DNA of 64,000 bases, from assembly GCA_024529925.1 (NCBI GenBank), contig JAFEUB010000812.1, forward strand, positions 1,071,501 through 1,135,500, in the 5' to 3' direction. Numbering within the stretch: position 1 is the first letter of the stretch; every line of letters begins with the position of its first letter. Under the pieces are notes generated by a model. It did not search any database. It was given only the letters and a program-made list of their open reading frames with translations, and was not told where the DNA came from. A program made the translations under genes and the position numbers. Source of the stretch: Ophthalmolycus amberensis. Its lineage: Eukaryota > Chordata > Actinopteri > Perciformes > Zoarcidae. Below are positions 32,101 through 44,868 of this stretch, in pieces.

Positions 32101-35061
32101 ATCATGGAGGCCCAAGAAGACTGAGTAAGTCCACCAGTGTATGTTTAGATGAGTAAAAAGCCGGCGGAAAAAAAGAAGCATTTGTGCTAAATGTGCTACA
32201 AGAGCAAAATTATGAGAGGAAGCATCTATATATATTCCAAGATCTATTTATACTGGTTGTCAATGGGGGATTAAAACCACATGCACAGCAAGTGCTGATT
32301 ATGACAGTCATGCTAATCGGAGGGGACAGCGTCACAATGTTTTTGGCACTGTTAAATTATTTCTCCATGTTCAGGTCTGTGGCCAAATGCTGTGTCAAAG
32401 TCTGTGCATAGCTTATTGTAACAGGCTAATTGCACAAGCTAGGGACACAGGAGAGCGTTAAAAAGAGAGGCACTGTAAAAGACGGTACAGCAACAGGTGA
32501 CACTACAACACTCCTGTGTCACTCGTTATGCCTTGTAAAGGACACAACATGGTAAAAAAAAAAGATTCATCTTTATTTATTTATACTGAGTATTTATTTT
32601 GATCTGGCACAACAAAAGGCCTGCCAGCCCTGATCTGACCTGGTGTGGAATAACAAGCCAGACTTGAATACTGCACAATGACTCAGGGTGAGCTAGTTCC
32701 GCCCAGTCAACATTTCATGTAGCAGTGTCGAGGGGAGACACGGAGTCTGCTGCATGCATGTTTGCTTGTGTTGTGTTCATGTATGCATCCATCCATATAT
32801 ATATATATACTGAATGGCCTAAGTCTGCTCGGGATTGGTTGTTAAATGTGAGCATGGTACAGAATCAGCGGGGCAGATTAGGGGTCTTTTTTAGGTATCA
32901 GGCCAGGACGGAGAGTCAAGTCCCAGACGGCCTGAGTGGGAGGGGCGGCCTTGAGTGGACGGCCTTCATCCCAGGGTGCTATCTCTCTCTCAGGGGCCTC
33001 TGTTGTCCTGGTTTAGCAGTCACATGGAAACAGCCATCAAAGCCTGTAAACCATAGGAATGTGAGGGAGGTGTCTCTGAGTGCGTGTATGGAGAAGAGAA
33101 TAGACCAACAGAACAATATCATCCAAGCGAATTTGTCTTTGGTCTCGACTCAGTCAAAGTAAGCGAAAATCTTAAATATAGAAACCAAAAGTCAGTAAAA
33201 TATTGTAAACACACAAGTCAAAAGACTTCTAAAGAGGCCTCGAGTGTAGATCTCCAAGTTCCCTCTGCTAAAGGAAACATTGTTCAACTGCAACTTCGTT
33301 GACCAGAAAAAAAAGGAAATTTCTGAACAAATTTCCCAGTCTGCACTCCTTCGTTAGTGGGGATGCTCAAGTGACCACAGGCACTTCTTAAATTAATAGG
33401 CATCACATGAAACGTGTTGACACCGACACCCTAATATCAAGTGATCAACAGGTTTATTTTTCCCCGTCTAAACTCGACAATTCCCTCCTTTACCGCCTGC
33501 CAGCTCGCTGCGGCTTTCACCGCGGCCGGAGCCAAGTCACGATCAAAGTATCACTGCCGTAGCTCTCCGGAGTGTCCAATACAAATAGTTGGACTGAGGG
33601 TGTCCTCTTAGGACGCGGCCAAATTGCTAAGGAACTCGGGCGACCTTAAAATCCTGCTGCCAGATGTACACAGAATAAACACACAGACAAGATGAGTACA
33701 GTGACTCCCTACGGGCTTCTCAGAAAATGCACCAACTCTGGAAGGTCATCACACTGGATCTTGTGCACACAAACGCACTACTTTCACAGACACAAGCTGT
33801 ACAGCATGTACCGAAATACACACTCATTTGTGTCCCAACGGAAATATTCCGTGCCACCAGACCTTCCAATCCGTCACACTGACAACAACTCGGCAATCTC
33901 CGCAGAAGAGTGTAACTGTAGAGCTTTCACCCAATGTACTTTTCCATTTCGCCAAGAACAAAGTAGAGACCTTATTTTAGTCCACAGCAGATATAGAGTT
34001 GCATTCTGCTTTGCACCAAAATCATGTAAGAACCAGCGGTGGGCTGAATTAGATTGTTTGCTCACTTATTTTCTTTATTGGGAAGAATAGATTCTTGTTC
34101 TTGCCCAGTTTGTTGAGCTGTTGCACATGAATGTAATAACACAACCCTCAAAGTGTGATATAGGAGGTCTTGTTTGAAGAGTTTGAAAATGATAATACCA
34201 AGGAGCGCCTTATAATTTAGGGTTGGTAGCTGAGTGGTTACAGCGTACGCCACATGACTGCAACGTACCGAGTTTGTTTCCGGCCTTTGGGCCTTTCACT
34301 GTCATATGTCAAAACTTTTCTCTTTCCCCCATTTCTTCACTAAACTCTGTCAAATAAAGGCAAAAATATCCTCCGCCCCAAAAAAAACACAACATGGTAA
34401 AAAAAAAAGATTCATCTTTATTTATTTATACTGAGTATTTATTTTGATCTGGCACAACAAAAGGCCTGCCAGCCCTGATCTGACCTGGTGTGGAATAACA
34501 AGCCAGACTTGAATACTGCACAATGACTCAGGGTGAGCTAGTAAAAAAAATTTCTTTTTTTTGGGATTGTGTCTTTAAATTCAACATATTTAAAATATTA
34601 TTTTAGGAGTAGTTTAAAAAAGTATTTTTTCAAATATTATTTCAAGCCGAGGCCAGGGTAAATGTGCGCTAAATAAATCAGTATGCCTGGTAACAGGAAA
34701 AGTGTCAGCTTGCTCTGTGCGCAACTGATACCACAGGAAGAGAAGGTGTTAGAATTCAAAACATGGTCATTATGGAAGTTTAAGACTGCTTTACATTTCT
34801 GAGGATAGCCAGTGTAGGAAGGTCAGAAATATCTATTTCAATCAATTAGCGACAGTGAAAATATCGATCATATAGTTGCAACAGAAGACTCACCCTTGGT
34901 AGTTGGGCACATTCGCAATCACCAAAATCTTCTTCTCCTTTCCTCCCATGTCTCTCATGGGTGTGATGGAGTCAGACTCTCCAGGTTTCCTCTCTTCCTC
35001 CACCGGTTTGTGTATTTTAGATCCTGCCGCCGGATGCTCTCTTCCTACACACACCAGCCAG
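29188..35061 (-). CDS. Two phase-compatible internal exons of an unrecognised gene
   Basis: Exon 34894-35061 (minus) runs from acceptor ttttccccag to donor CCAAGG/GTGAGT and is open for 55 full codons plus split codons at both ends. Exon 29188-29437 runs from acceptor taatttcag to donor CAGCAG/GTAACA and joins it in phase. The joined stretch encodes about 139 residues and includes KEKKILVIANVPNYQG, a proline-rich PPPIPMSP, IRNRSNSLRLGRLAFYRHL and METMRCFWELKL-like sequence (actual reading VETMRCFWELKLVELEGG). RSNSL looks like a possible 14-3-3 or basophilic kinase site. I do not recognise the family. No start, stop or further exon was found; the exons may belong to a longer gene whose other exons I missed. 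Confidence 0.4.
29438..32541. other. Spacer within or next to the unrecognised minus-strand gene
   Basis: No further exon in phase was found. A 44-nt exon-shaped stretch near 30119-30162 (minus) would break the frame between the 34.9-kb and 29.2-kb exons and was not used. A short tandem duplication lies at 31616-31704. Confidence 0.35.
31616..31704. repeat. 49-bp tandem duplication
   Basis: The unit starting gaccctataggtcactcac is repeated 1.8 times with no mismatch, which suggests a recent slippage event. Confidence 0.9.
32542..32697 (+). repeat. 156-bp direct repeat, left copy
   Basis: Identical, including a run of ten A, to 34387-34542. It begins acacaacatggt and ends gggtgagctagt. No coding capacity is seen. 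Confidence 0.95.
34218..34380 (+). mobile_element. tRNA-derived SINE
   Basis: The tRNA-like head contains GTAGCTGAGTGGTTACAGCG (A box) and GCAACGTACCGAGTTTGTTT (a decayed B box). The body has cctttcactgtcatatgtc and tttctctttcccccatttc, and the tail is gtcaaataaaggcaaaaat. Head, body and tail correspond in order to the minus-strand copy at 16905-17049. Confidence 0.7.
34387..34542 (+). repeat. 156-bp direct repeat, right copy
   Basis: Identical to 32542-32697 and in the same orientation. It follows directly on the tail region of the SINE at 34218-34380. The two copies enclose 1.69 kb. Confidence 0.95.
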
Positions 35062-38000
35062 CTGGGGAAAATTGATCCAGTGTGACAGACGGACAGATCG
35101 GGAGAGACAGCTCATTGGGAATCTCCGGCTGCTTGTGGCTCTCTGCAATGGGAGCCACAGACGCCCAGGGATAAGCACCAGAGGGGGCGGGTGAGGGAAA
35201 GAGAGGGTGTATGGGAGGAGGAGGAGGAGGGGGTCCGCTCTGGGACGCAGGGACCACAATGCAGGGACAGAGTGGAGGAAGTGTTCCAGGGAATGTGGCT
35301 TGTTATAATGGAATGAGTGGCATGCCCAGAGTGCCATGTGTCTCTTCAAGAGTAGGGATGATATACTGAGAGGAAGATAAGTACAGCAGGGGGAAGACAG
35401 GGGAAGGAGCAAAGATACAGAGTAGGGTTGGAAAAGAGTATCCTCCTTGTTTGTGGTATTGTTTGTTCAACTGATTTTTTTGGCCCCCAACACAGACTCG
35501 ATTTCTCGCACTGAACTGAAATACAGAAAATGAGGAAAATTAGGTAATTGGACTACAAATAATAGTGATACAAGTACTAATTTTGCAGGAACATGTCAGT
35601 CAACCCTGCCAGTGTTTTACTATTATATATGGATATAAATATGTATATTTTTTGGATCATTATTCCTGCTGCAGATGTTTCAGGTGGAGCTTATATTAAA
35701 TCCTTTATACACTGTTGTTCAGTTTGGGTAGTTAGGAAGGGTTTGACAAATTATAATGTGCAAATAACTAGTAACTCAAGATGCTAGACACATGTACACA
35801 GCTTATCAAAACCATACAATTTACTGTTTTTTTATAAAGAGGTGGAATAATATTGAGCAGGATTGAGTTCAGCCTATTGCTCCGGCCCTCCACAACAGTC
35901 CCTGTTTCTCATGTGGCCCCTTTGGGAAAAGTAGTTGCCCACCCCTGGGTTACAGTGAACCAAAACAGTTAAGTTGCAGGCCGGAGAACAGACACCTTGA
36001 GTTAAAAGAAGCAGAGTCAGGTGATAATTATCTGTGGGTTCATCACTATGACATGCGCGGAGTCATTTGAGCCGTGGTTGATAAAGATATCTTGATGATA
36101 GCAGCTTTAATCCGTCTTTGATCTGCTTAACCAGGATGGAGGGGCAAGCAAAAATAACAGCATGTACAGTGAAACCAAAGTCTCATTGAAACATTCTAGT
36201 CAATTATGGATTAGTAAGTCAAAATTCACCGCCACCAAACAACATTTTGGAATGAGACACGAGTTCCTCCGATGCGCCGGCCTTTCACGGGATTGCCTCA
36301 TTATCATCTGCAGTGTTTATCGCCATCGTTTGTTGTTCTCCTGACCTTCCCATTAGTGAGCTCAGTCTTTAGTCTTCGGTCCTGACACTGAATCCTACTT
36401 CAGCCCCTCTGTCGCCTTCCTGTCCCCTCTACCTTCTCCCTCTGTGCTAATTGGTGACACCGGTGGCCGTGGCTGTAGGGGCTTAACAGAGCTTTACGTC
36501 GGTGCAAAAGTGTCGCCCCGGGGCCAAATGTTTGTATTCCACTTGTGCTATATTTAGCTCACACATAATTCGATTATGTTGGGACAATAGTAACGTTTGG
36601 CACAGGAAATATGCCAGCACAGAGTATTGTGTGTATGCCAACGAAAAAGACGAGTTGCAGCAACAGCTACAGCTTCAATGAACAGCTCCATATTTCACTG
36701 TGAGATAAGATGAAGTGTGCCAGACACTCTGCTGTTCATACCTGAAAAGCAACACACTTCACCAATGAAGGTGAAGTCTTTATCTGTAAATAGATTTACC
36801 GCCCCCCCCCACATAGTCTGGTTTAAACTGGGTCGTTCAAGAACCAGCATGCCTGCTTTTATCACACAGCCACAAAACATCTCCCTCTAATAAACTTATA
36901 TAGATATTATGTGTTTTCTTTCTCAAGAAAATGTATCAACATTACTACATTAATTGACTTTGGATCGAGGTAAATTAAGTTGAAAACTATGTTTACAGCA
37001 TTTGTAGAATGACAGCTGTCTCGACGCTGCCCTTATTTTTATATCTTTTCAGTTTTGTGTAAAGAAATTTGGGAGGATTTATCCAATTTTTGTTTTGCAC
37101 ACTGTTAAATAAAAAATACCTGTTCATCATTGTTAAAAACTAACACTGTCACAATAAAACTAGCGAAAACAAAACTCATAAAACAAACAAATCCTGCGAT
37201 CGCACATTGTTCGACAGAGCCATATCACACAGTTACTCCAGACAGGAAGTCACGAAGCCTTATTTTAAGAGCCGGATTTACTGCGAGGTATTTCCAGGCT
37301 ATATGCTGCGTAAACTGTCTGGTATGGTGGCGGCAGAGAGTTTCCGGCACTGACTGCACGTGAATGGTCAGTAGCACAGTACACTGACATGATCGCATGT
37401 CTAGAAATCTGCAGCACATTTATAGTTCTGCTGCCCGGCTACAGACAAGCAATAATGGAGTTGTTCCTCCATGTTGGAAAAAGCTCAATAATGAGGCCTA
37501 TGTGTGGTACTAGAGTGGTAGAATGGTTGCTTCACAGAACCACCAGTACACACACTGCTGAGTACATCACCGACACCCAGCCGCAGACAGCTTGGTGAGT
37601 TTCATTCAGTTTTTGGCAAGATTTCTATGACGTGTCTTATGCAAGCACTTTGAGCTCATTGGCTGCATACATCGATGCTTGTCTTTGAGTTTGAATGAAG
37701 TGTGTTTTACGTGTTGTGGCAAAATGACGAGAAGAGACGCTGAATTGGAGTTGCAACCCCAGCGGGAAGTGTTTTAATGAGCACACGGCAACATTCAACA
37801 AAATCCAATGTGTTACTTCTCACAGCTTACTCTTATAGTCTAAATTCACCCCCTTAAGTCACTTTACGCCAATCAAACCAGTCGGTTGGACCACAAACAA
37901 AGCACATCTGGTCTCCTCATTATGTCTTGCTCTCATGTCTTCGTCTGGGTCAAGATAACCTTTTGGCAGAACACACGATTCATGTACGGGAAACGTTTGG

Positions 38001-39079
38001 AATCAAATTGGTCTGGCGCGCCTTCATCACTTTCTAGGAATGTTTTTATGAAACCAAATGTGTTCAACATAACAAGTTATATCAACCGTTTCTTTATGAA
38101 ACCAAATGTGTTCGGTTCAATCCTAGGTTATATGATGACTTTCTTGCTCATACGCAGCCTTGCAGCTAGTGTCTAGACTCAGTGGCCGTTGCAGACACAC
38201 CTGGCGGACATTTGAGTGCACCTTTCTCAGTTATTGCATGTAAACACTCTTTCCCTCCACCTCGTCCTTTTGGTCTGCATCACTGCTTGCTAACGTCAAA
38301 CCACTGCCTCACCGAACCATAGACACATACTGAACACATGCACAAGTGTTCACAGTATTCTTAGACCAGTTTGTGCTTTGGCTGAATGATCCTCTGCGGG
38401 TATTTCCCAACTGTAGCACTGACTGCTGATGGCACAAGTTACCGTCTTCGGTGTATATTCTCCAGCAACAACGTCAGATGCAATTCTGCAAATAAGAGCA
38501 TGTAATTCCAAGCAGGTTCTTTGACGTAGGGGTAAGTGCTTAGCTAAATAGCTGGAGAAAACTGAGCAAACACAGAAAGAGCTGGTACACAGTGTTCACT
38601 CTCGTCTGGTTCAAAGTGAGCAGCTGAATCGCTCCAGAATCTGTATCAAGTATGTGACACCTTATTTAATTGCATCTAAGGGGAGAAACTAACTCTGGAG
38701 GGATGCATCATGCTGAGGTCAGTATTTTGATGATGCAGCTTAGGTAGTATCTGGTGATATGTCATGACGCACCCGCACACATTTTCTTTAAAGCAGACTT
38801 AGACTTATTAACCGGCCATGAGTGAGCACTGCGACCGTAACTGCCATTCATCGTGTAAACACAACACAACTCCAAATGAAGGATCATTTTGCTCCGTGTT
38901 TGATGAATATTAGCCATAACAACTTTACGTGGTGATAATATGTGAAGGGTGTGTGTCTTTCAGATTGTTTTTGATACGTTAAGCCTCATGGCAGACACAA
39001 TTCATTTAAAGAAGTTGATCTTACTTGCTTTCTTTAAGAAACAAACATAGAGGCAGGGGAATACGGCTATTCTCGTGTC
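35062..39079. other. Gene-poor spacer
   Basis: No exon supported. A short direct duplication containing tttatgaaaccaaatgtgtt occurs twice near 38046 and 38091. Otherwise unremarkable. Confidence 0.35.
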
Positions 39080-39310
39080 TGCCCACCTGTGTCTTGTTGT
39101 CTGATTAGTTTCTTGTGTATTTATAGTCCTGTCTTTTGTCTGCTGGTAGTTAGTTTGTCTGCTATGTTCCCTGCTATGTTCATGTCCCTCGTGCACATGT
39201 CTGATCTACCTGATCCTGTGTCGTGTTGTTTTGCCCTGGTTTCTGGTTGCTTGGATACTCACCTGGCATGTAAGTTTTCTTTATTAAAATCACTGTCATT
39301 CGTCCTTCTG
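39080..39310 (+). repeat. T/C-rich repeat-like segment
   Basis: Pattern cacctgtgtcttgttgtctg, cctgtcttttgtctgctgg, ttttgccctggtttctgg, cacctggcatgtaag, then tttattaaaatcactgtcat. Similar in order to 3530-3810 and 21480-21830. Family unknown. Confidence 0.35.
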
Positions 39311-39862
39311 CTCCCCGTATCTATCTGCATTTGCGTCCATGCCCTGTTGTCCTTTCGCTGAACCGCAACCATGTCAATCTTACTTATATTCAGCTTTAAA
39401 AGGTATACGTACGGCCAGAGATAGAGACCAGACAAACTCTGTATCCTCTGTCTTTGTCCATGAACTCAGACTACCAGGTACCGCTTAGGGTTGGGATCGA
39501 GTTATATTTGATGTCCCATAAATTCATGTTTAGTACTGGTAAGCTGTTTGACATTGGCTTTTACACCTACATCCAACATTGTCGTGGGTCAAACAACTCA
39601 TCGCATCTGTTTATTCTTTCACCACCTCAGACCAACTTGTACAGACTTCTGTTTTTGCGGCTTAGGCCTCCTGGGTCATGGCTGCCGCAGCTCAGCGAGC
39701 GGGCTTTAGGGGATGCAGGCCTTTATTTGTTTTGTAATATGTGCCATTCGAGCCATGGTCCTCTAGAGTTAATAACTGTTAACTGCTGCTCTGGGGCATT
39801 AGAGTGTCCTTGATGGGCCTGCTGAAGGACAAAGGGAAAGTAAGTTAAACAATGTGAAATTG

Positions 39863-39892
39863 AAACACACACACACACACACACACACACAC
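39863..39892. repeat. (CA)n microsatellite
   Basis: CA dinucleotide tract of about 30 bp in the spacer. Confidence 0.9.
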
Positions 39893-40303
39893 CACACCTG
39901 CTGTTGGCAAGCTGCTACGCTTTCATCTCACACTCCTAAGTAAGTCAGAATAACAATGATGAGATTTACGGAGAGTCATACACTCTGCCAACATGCCCTC
40001 TCTCCTGCCAAGCGTAACATATTGAACAGAGATGTGTGCCACCATTGGAATTCTAGGTTAGTTAAAGGCACAGTTCATAGTAATCACAGTACAACATTGG
40101 AACCAATCGTAACACTGAAACTATTATTACAGAAAGAAAAACCCGACCACAAAGAGGTCTTATTGTTTACTGTTTGTGTGTTTGTCCATTTAAAGGAGCA
40201 ACCCGCTGCTTTGCTAGTGATGGGGAGTACTAGATAGTTTGTAACTATCGCTTTCACATTGTCATTTGGTTAGAATAGTGTGGGAGCTCTGCGTTAGCTG
40301 CAC

Positions 40304-40540
40304 ATGTCCTTTTTTTACGTGAGGTCGGACATTGCCCTCAACTTCCTGAAGGCTAACCCTGTTTCCATGTTCTGTGTCCCCCTCCCTAATGACATGCCTG
40401 ATGAGTACATGGTCCTTCCTGAGGCCCTCTGATGACAGACCACGTTGACAGGACAAAAGATGCTTCTGCTGCTGCTGCTGATGGAAAGGCCGACGTCAAC
40501 TGCAGGAACAAAACACCTCCCCGGAGGGAGGGGCTCCCCT
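40304..40540 (+). pseudogene. Possible remnant of a protein-coding sequence, unrecognised
   Basis: A 42-codon frame from 40304 to the TGA at 40430 encodes RSDIALNFLKANPV, then PLPNDMPDEYMVLPEAL. In a different frame, directly after, another open stretch follows: MTDHVDRTKDAS, an alanine run on a GCT repeat, then DGKADVNCRNKTPPRREG. Both parts have protein-like composition, so this may be a frameshifted fragment of a gene or transposon. I could not identify it, and the minus strand is also open here, so chance is a real alternative. Confidence 0.25.
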
Positions 40541-42604
40541 CTGGCATGTGAGTCCCCCACCCATCTCACACTCAGCGGGGAGTTAGGGGATGACAGGCTA
40601 GGACTGTAGTGCAGGTCCCCCAAAAATCTTAAAAAACACATTTCTACATGCAGATAAGATACCTCATTCAGTCACAAAGAGCCGTTTGCATATAGAGCAT
40701 AAAGACTTACGAACATTAAAAAACTTGCCAAAAAAAGCATCATGTTATTGGAATTTATAATGTATAAAATAATAGTTTATTAAATGGTAACTAATATACA
40801 AAACAGTGAATTATGATAACCATGTTCATTTGACTCCAATTGCAAGGGATTAATGAACCCTTTTGACCAGAAAATAAAGGTTCATACAATAAAAAAGATG
40901 AGACAATAGGATGAGTGCATTATTTATATTCTTCTTTCGTCCCACCAATATGTTTCTCCTCAGTTGTCACTTGTACAGCTTTCATCCGCGGGACAACACA
41001 TCCCTCTGGCTCCCTCTAGTGGAAGACAGATGTTAAGTACTCTCTGTTTGCATGTGCATTGGTTGCCTTTGTTCCTTTTTCATGCTGATGTTGGGCCCCT
41101 GCAGCCACTAGAGCCCTCAAATTGTGCACAAAAGCAAGCGACATGAACATACTCATTTGTATATAATTTCCAAAAGATAATTATTCCATTTCAGTATCAT
41201 TCAGCTTTGCATTTTCCTCTTCAGCAATTGGTTGACTTATACAAATTAGACGTCTCCTTCCTCTGTTCATTTCTTGTGATTAAGCTCTTTTTTTTTTTTT
41301 ACTATCAATGTTCCACATTCTGTGAGAAACAGAGTATACTGAACAGAGCCAACTAAATTATTCTGAGGCACATGAATGCACTTAGTAAATGCCTCTCTTG
41401 TCTCTGCAGGGCAGGGCTGGTTATCACTCCTTCAATACCTTTTGGGAAGCGCCAAATATCGAGTGTTTGGCCTCAAATCCTTAGTCAGATTCTTCGTCTG
41501 GTTTGGACTCCTTATTCTTTCACTAGATATTTTCTGGTCTAAATTGAGAAACTTCTAAGTAATTTAGTCAGGCATAATGACTTGGATTACATGTAAAACA
41601 AAGCTCATGTGTGAGGAAGCAAGAGGGGAGGGGGGCTTCCTACAGTGGGACAGGTAGTATGGTGGTTATGTAACAGAGGTCAGGAGTCCAAGCGTTGTCA
41701 TGAAACAGTTGATCATGTTTCAGTGGTTGTCAAGGCTATACTGTAAGCCTTTGTGACAAGGTATAATCTCGACACAGTAAATCATACAGACACACCTAGT
41801 GAGACACGAAACGTTTCAAAAGAGCAACCTCTGCTTCTTCTTGGCAGAGGCCGTGTTACATGTACCCTTCAAGCCCATACTCTTTAGTCAAGAAAATAAG
41901 TTTAATCAAATGTCCACAATCCAAAGTGGAAAGAAACACCTGCATATGGTCAGGTCTAGTGTGTGTTAAATGACACTGATAAATATTAAATGAATGAGAT
42001 GAAAAATTACTGAATGATTCCTGTTGTTGTGTAAGTTTTACGATGATGTTCAATAACCTGTTTTGTATTATTTGATTATGATACATTCGTTCATGCCTTA
42101 AGTAATAATAGTCAGAGAAGATACTATTTTTAGGATAAAGCAGACATGAAAATGTATTTTCTTTGTGAAACCTGAAGACCACAAAGTATGCCTCACATTC
42201 CACACTGTTCAGGTTTTCTCAATCTGTCTCCGTCCAGAATTCTATTGAAACTCTGTTTTCTGGTCTCCAAAAGGACTTATGGGTTTAAGATCTGAGCAGT
42301 GGTGGAAGAAATAGTGAGCTATTTTACTGAAGTAAAGGTAACAGTACCACAGTCTAGAAATATTCCGAATTAAAGTCCTGTATTCAAAAGTTTAACTGAG
42401 TAGAAGTATAAAAATATTAGCAGTAACATGTAGGCCTCCTCATTATGTTGACTGAACCATTTCATCAGATATATGTTATATGATTAGATTATGATTATTG
42501 ATGCATTAATGTGTACTTTAGTTCAATGTTGCAGCTAGTAAATATGGGGCTGTTTATACGTTGTATACTGCAGAGTGGCTTAATCTATAATAATAAAAAA
42601 TACG

Positions 42605-42858
42605 CTAGTATATGTAGTGCATATATATATACATGTGTGTGTTTATATATATATATGTGTGTGTGTTTATATATATGTGTGTATATATATGCGTATATGT
42701 ATATGTAAACGTGTGTATATATGTGTGTGTACATGTGTGTATATAAATGTATGTGTGTATATACAGTGTGTGTGTATATATATACGTATATACATATGTG
42801 TGTATATACATATATATGTGTATATATATGTGTATACATATGTGTGTATATATATATA
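42605..42858. repeat. Compound (TG)n/(TA)n microsatellite
   Basis: About 250 bp of alternating TATA and TGTG blocks. The long Tyr/Cys/Val and Tyr/Thr/His open frames on both strands are by-products. Confidence 0.95.
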
Positions 42859-43459
42859 CTCCCCGGAGTCCTTGTGCTTCCTCTCCTCACAGGTTTCCAT
42901 GGAGCATGGTTTCATCTGGACCCTGGTCCTTCCTCCTACCATGGCCCTGCTGACTCCAACTGCTAATATCACTTTTATTATTACTCACATTACTATTTCA
43001 TATTACCGATATCATTAATGCACATTATTGACCTGCTTCTTCACCAGAGTCTCTGTGCTTTCTCGCCTCACAGGTTCCTGTGTATCCGGGTTTACCTGGA
43101 CCAGGTGTTGCCTCCTGTCGTGGTTGTGTCATACATTGAATGTGCTGTAATTACATTGAATGTGTTGTAATTCACTATCCTGTTCTACACATGACATCAT
43201 TGCACTTCTGTCCATCCTGGGAGAGGGATCCCTCCTCTATTGCTCTCCCACAGGTTTCTTCCTCTTTCCTCCCCGTTAAAGGGGTTTTTTGGGGAGTTTT
43301 TCCTGTTCTGATGTGAGGGTTCCGGGACAAGAGGATGTCAAATGTGTACATATTGTAAAGCCCTCTGAGGCAAATTTGTCATTTGTGATTTTGGGCTTTA
43401 CAAAAATAAATTGAATTGAATTGAATTGAATTGAATTGAATTGAATTGAATTGAATTGA
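42859..43459 (+). mobile_element. Interspersed repeat ending in an (ATTGA)n tail
   Basis: The end of the element reads aggtttcttcctctttcctc, ccgttaaaggggttttttgg, gagtttttcctg, gtaaagccctctgaggcaaa, then ggctttacaaaaataaattg and about ten tandem units of attga. This 3' region is widespread in teleost genomes and looks like a non-LTR retroposon 3' end (probably L2-like), but I assign the class only tentatively. The 5' limit is uncertain. Confidence 0.6.
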
Positions 43460-43678
43460 ATATTCAGTATATTTGCTGTATAGCAAATAATAAAAATCTA
43501 ATTTCTTACATTATAATCCACCGCTTAACGTTGTGCAAACGAGTTTCACAGCACTGTATTGGTTCATTTGTCTTCCCTTCCTCAGTATAATGGGACGCAT
43601 TCGTAACCAGTCAGTGACTTATCGCTCAGTCACGCGTCCCGCCCACAGACTACGGTAACAAACACTGTTTGTGTTCCG

Positions 43679-43851
43679 TATAAATGAGAAGCGTTGGACC
43701 TCTGGGTTCAGCCACCGCCCCTGCGCTTTGTGCTTTCTATACTTGGAGGGGCTTTTCTCTGACTTTCGCGTGCTACGTGTTGCTCTCTCTTCCTCACACA
43801 TTGAGTGCGTGCGAGCAGAGCGTGCTTCAGTCGTTGCGGGAGGACCGTCAG
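43679..43851 (+). promoter_or_regulatory. serpinb1 TATA box and noncoding first exon
   Basis: TATAAAT lies at 43679-43685 with a ccgccc GC box about 40 bp upstream. A 5' UTR exon starting near 43710 would end at 43851 with the donor GTCAG/GTAATG. The first coding exon at 44869 is preceded by an acceptor (attacag, ending 44847), giving a noncoding first exon and an intron of about 1 kb, as is usual for clade B serpins. Confidence 0.5.
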
Positions 43852-43896
43852 GTAATGTAACAACGTAGCTAATAGGCCTGAAAACACACACACACA

Positions 43897-43927
<31 letters not shown>

Positions 43928-44868
43928 GCACTTTGTCGTATGGCTATAATGCTGATTCCTCACATGCATTCTGCGGTAGGCTGCGTGTTTATTACCAGCT
44001 GTTAGAGAGGGATGTGTGCGGCATTATTTCCGGGTATCTGAACGCATCTTTACTCGCTCCAGGCAAAACTATGAGACTATAGTCACAATAATACATGTGG
44101 GAATATACAACATTTGACATAAAGTTTGTGTATAAATACGTGCAAGAAGGTTTGAAAAGTAGCAAAATATTATTTTATTCTATGCAGAGTCTAGACTCAC
44201 ACAAATGTTAAACCGTGGTGGTGAATGTAACGTTGCAGTGTCCACAATATCAATCGTCTGCATGGGCAAACAGATTATTAAAAATGGTTATAGATTGTGG
44301 GTAAAATATCAACACCAGTGAATGAACAAAAGGGAGAATAAAGCTTTCTGTGACAGTTCATTTGAATAATTTGTCTTTTTGGAATCTATATTTATGTAAC
44401 TTATAGCCGATGAGGTTTTCACAGGCTGTGAAGAAGAAGACAAAAGGAAAAACAAAACACCTTACCTTACAAAAGATTGCAGATTATTTTTTGGCTTAAT
44501 TTAAATAAATAAATAAATCAAGGCATTTTGCTTATATTTGACGGTTGACGATAAAGTAACAGAAACAGCAACAGAAAACGGGGAGGGAGTGAGCAAAGGA
44601 GATGACATGCAATTAGCCTTTAAATTTAATTAACATTTATTTTTACTGTGTTTAACTGTTTTTAAGGTAAATGCAGATGTTCGCTTTCCTAATATATACT
44701 GTATTGTATATGGGATCCGATCCAGTTTGTTTCCTATAAACACCATGAACCATAAACTATGAAATATGTTGACATTAAAATATGAAATGTATTTCACAAA
44801 ATAGAATTACACTGAATAACTATTTGAATGTAATTTGCTCATTACAGGAAAATCGTACAACTTCAGTC

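Noticed and set aside
32542..34542. LTR retrotransposon with 156-bp LTRs
   Set aside because: The repeats do not start TG or end CA, and no primer-binding site, polypurine tract or coding region was seen inside; kept only as a direct-repeat finding.
42585..43018. Long open frames rich in Tyr, Cys, Val, His and Thr on both strands
   Set aside because: All run over the compound TA/TG microsatellite and have no other protein feature.
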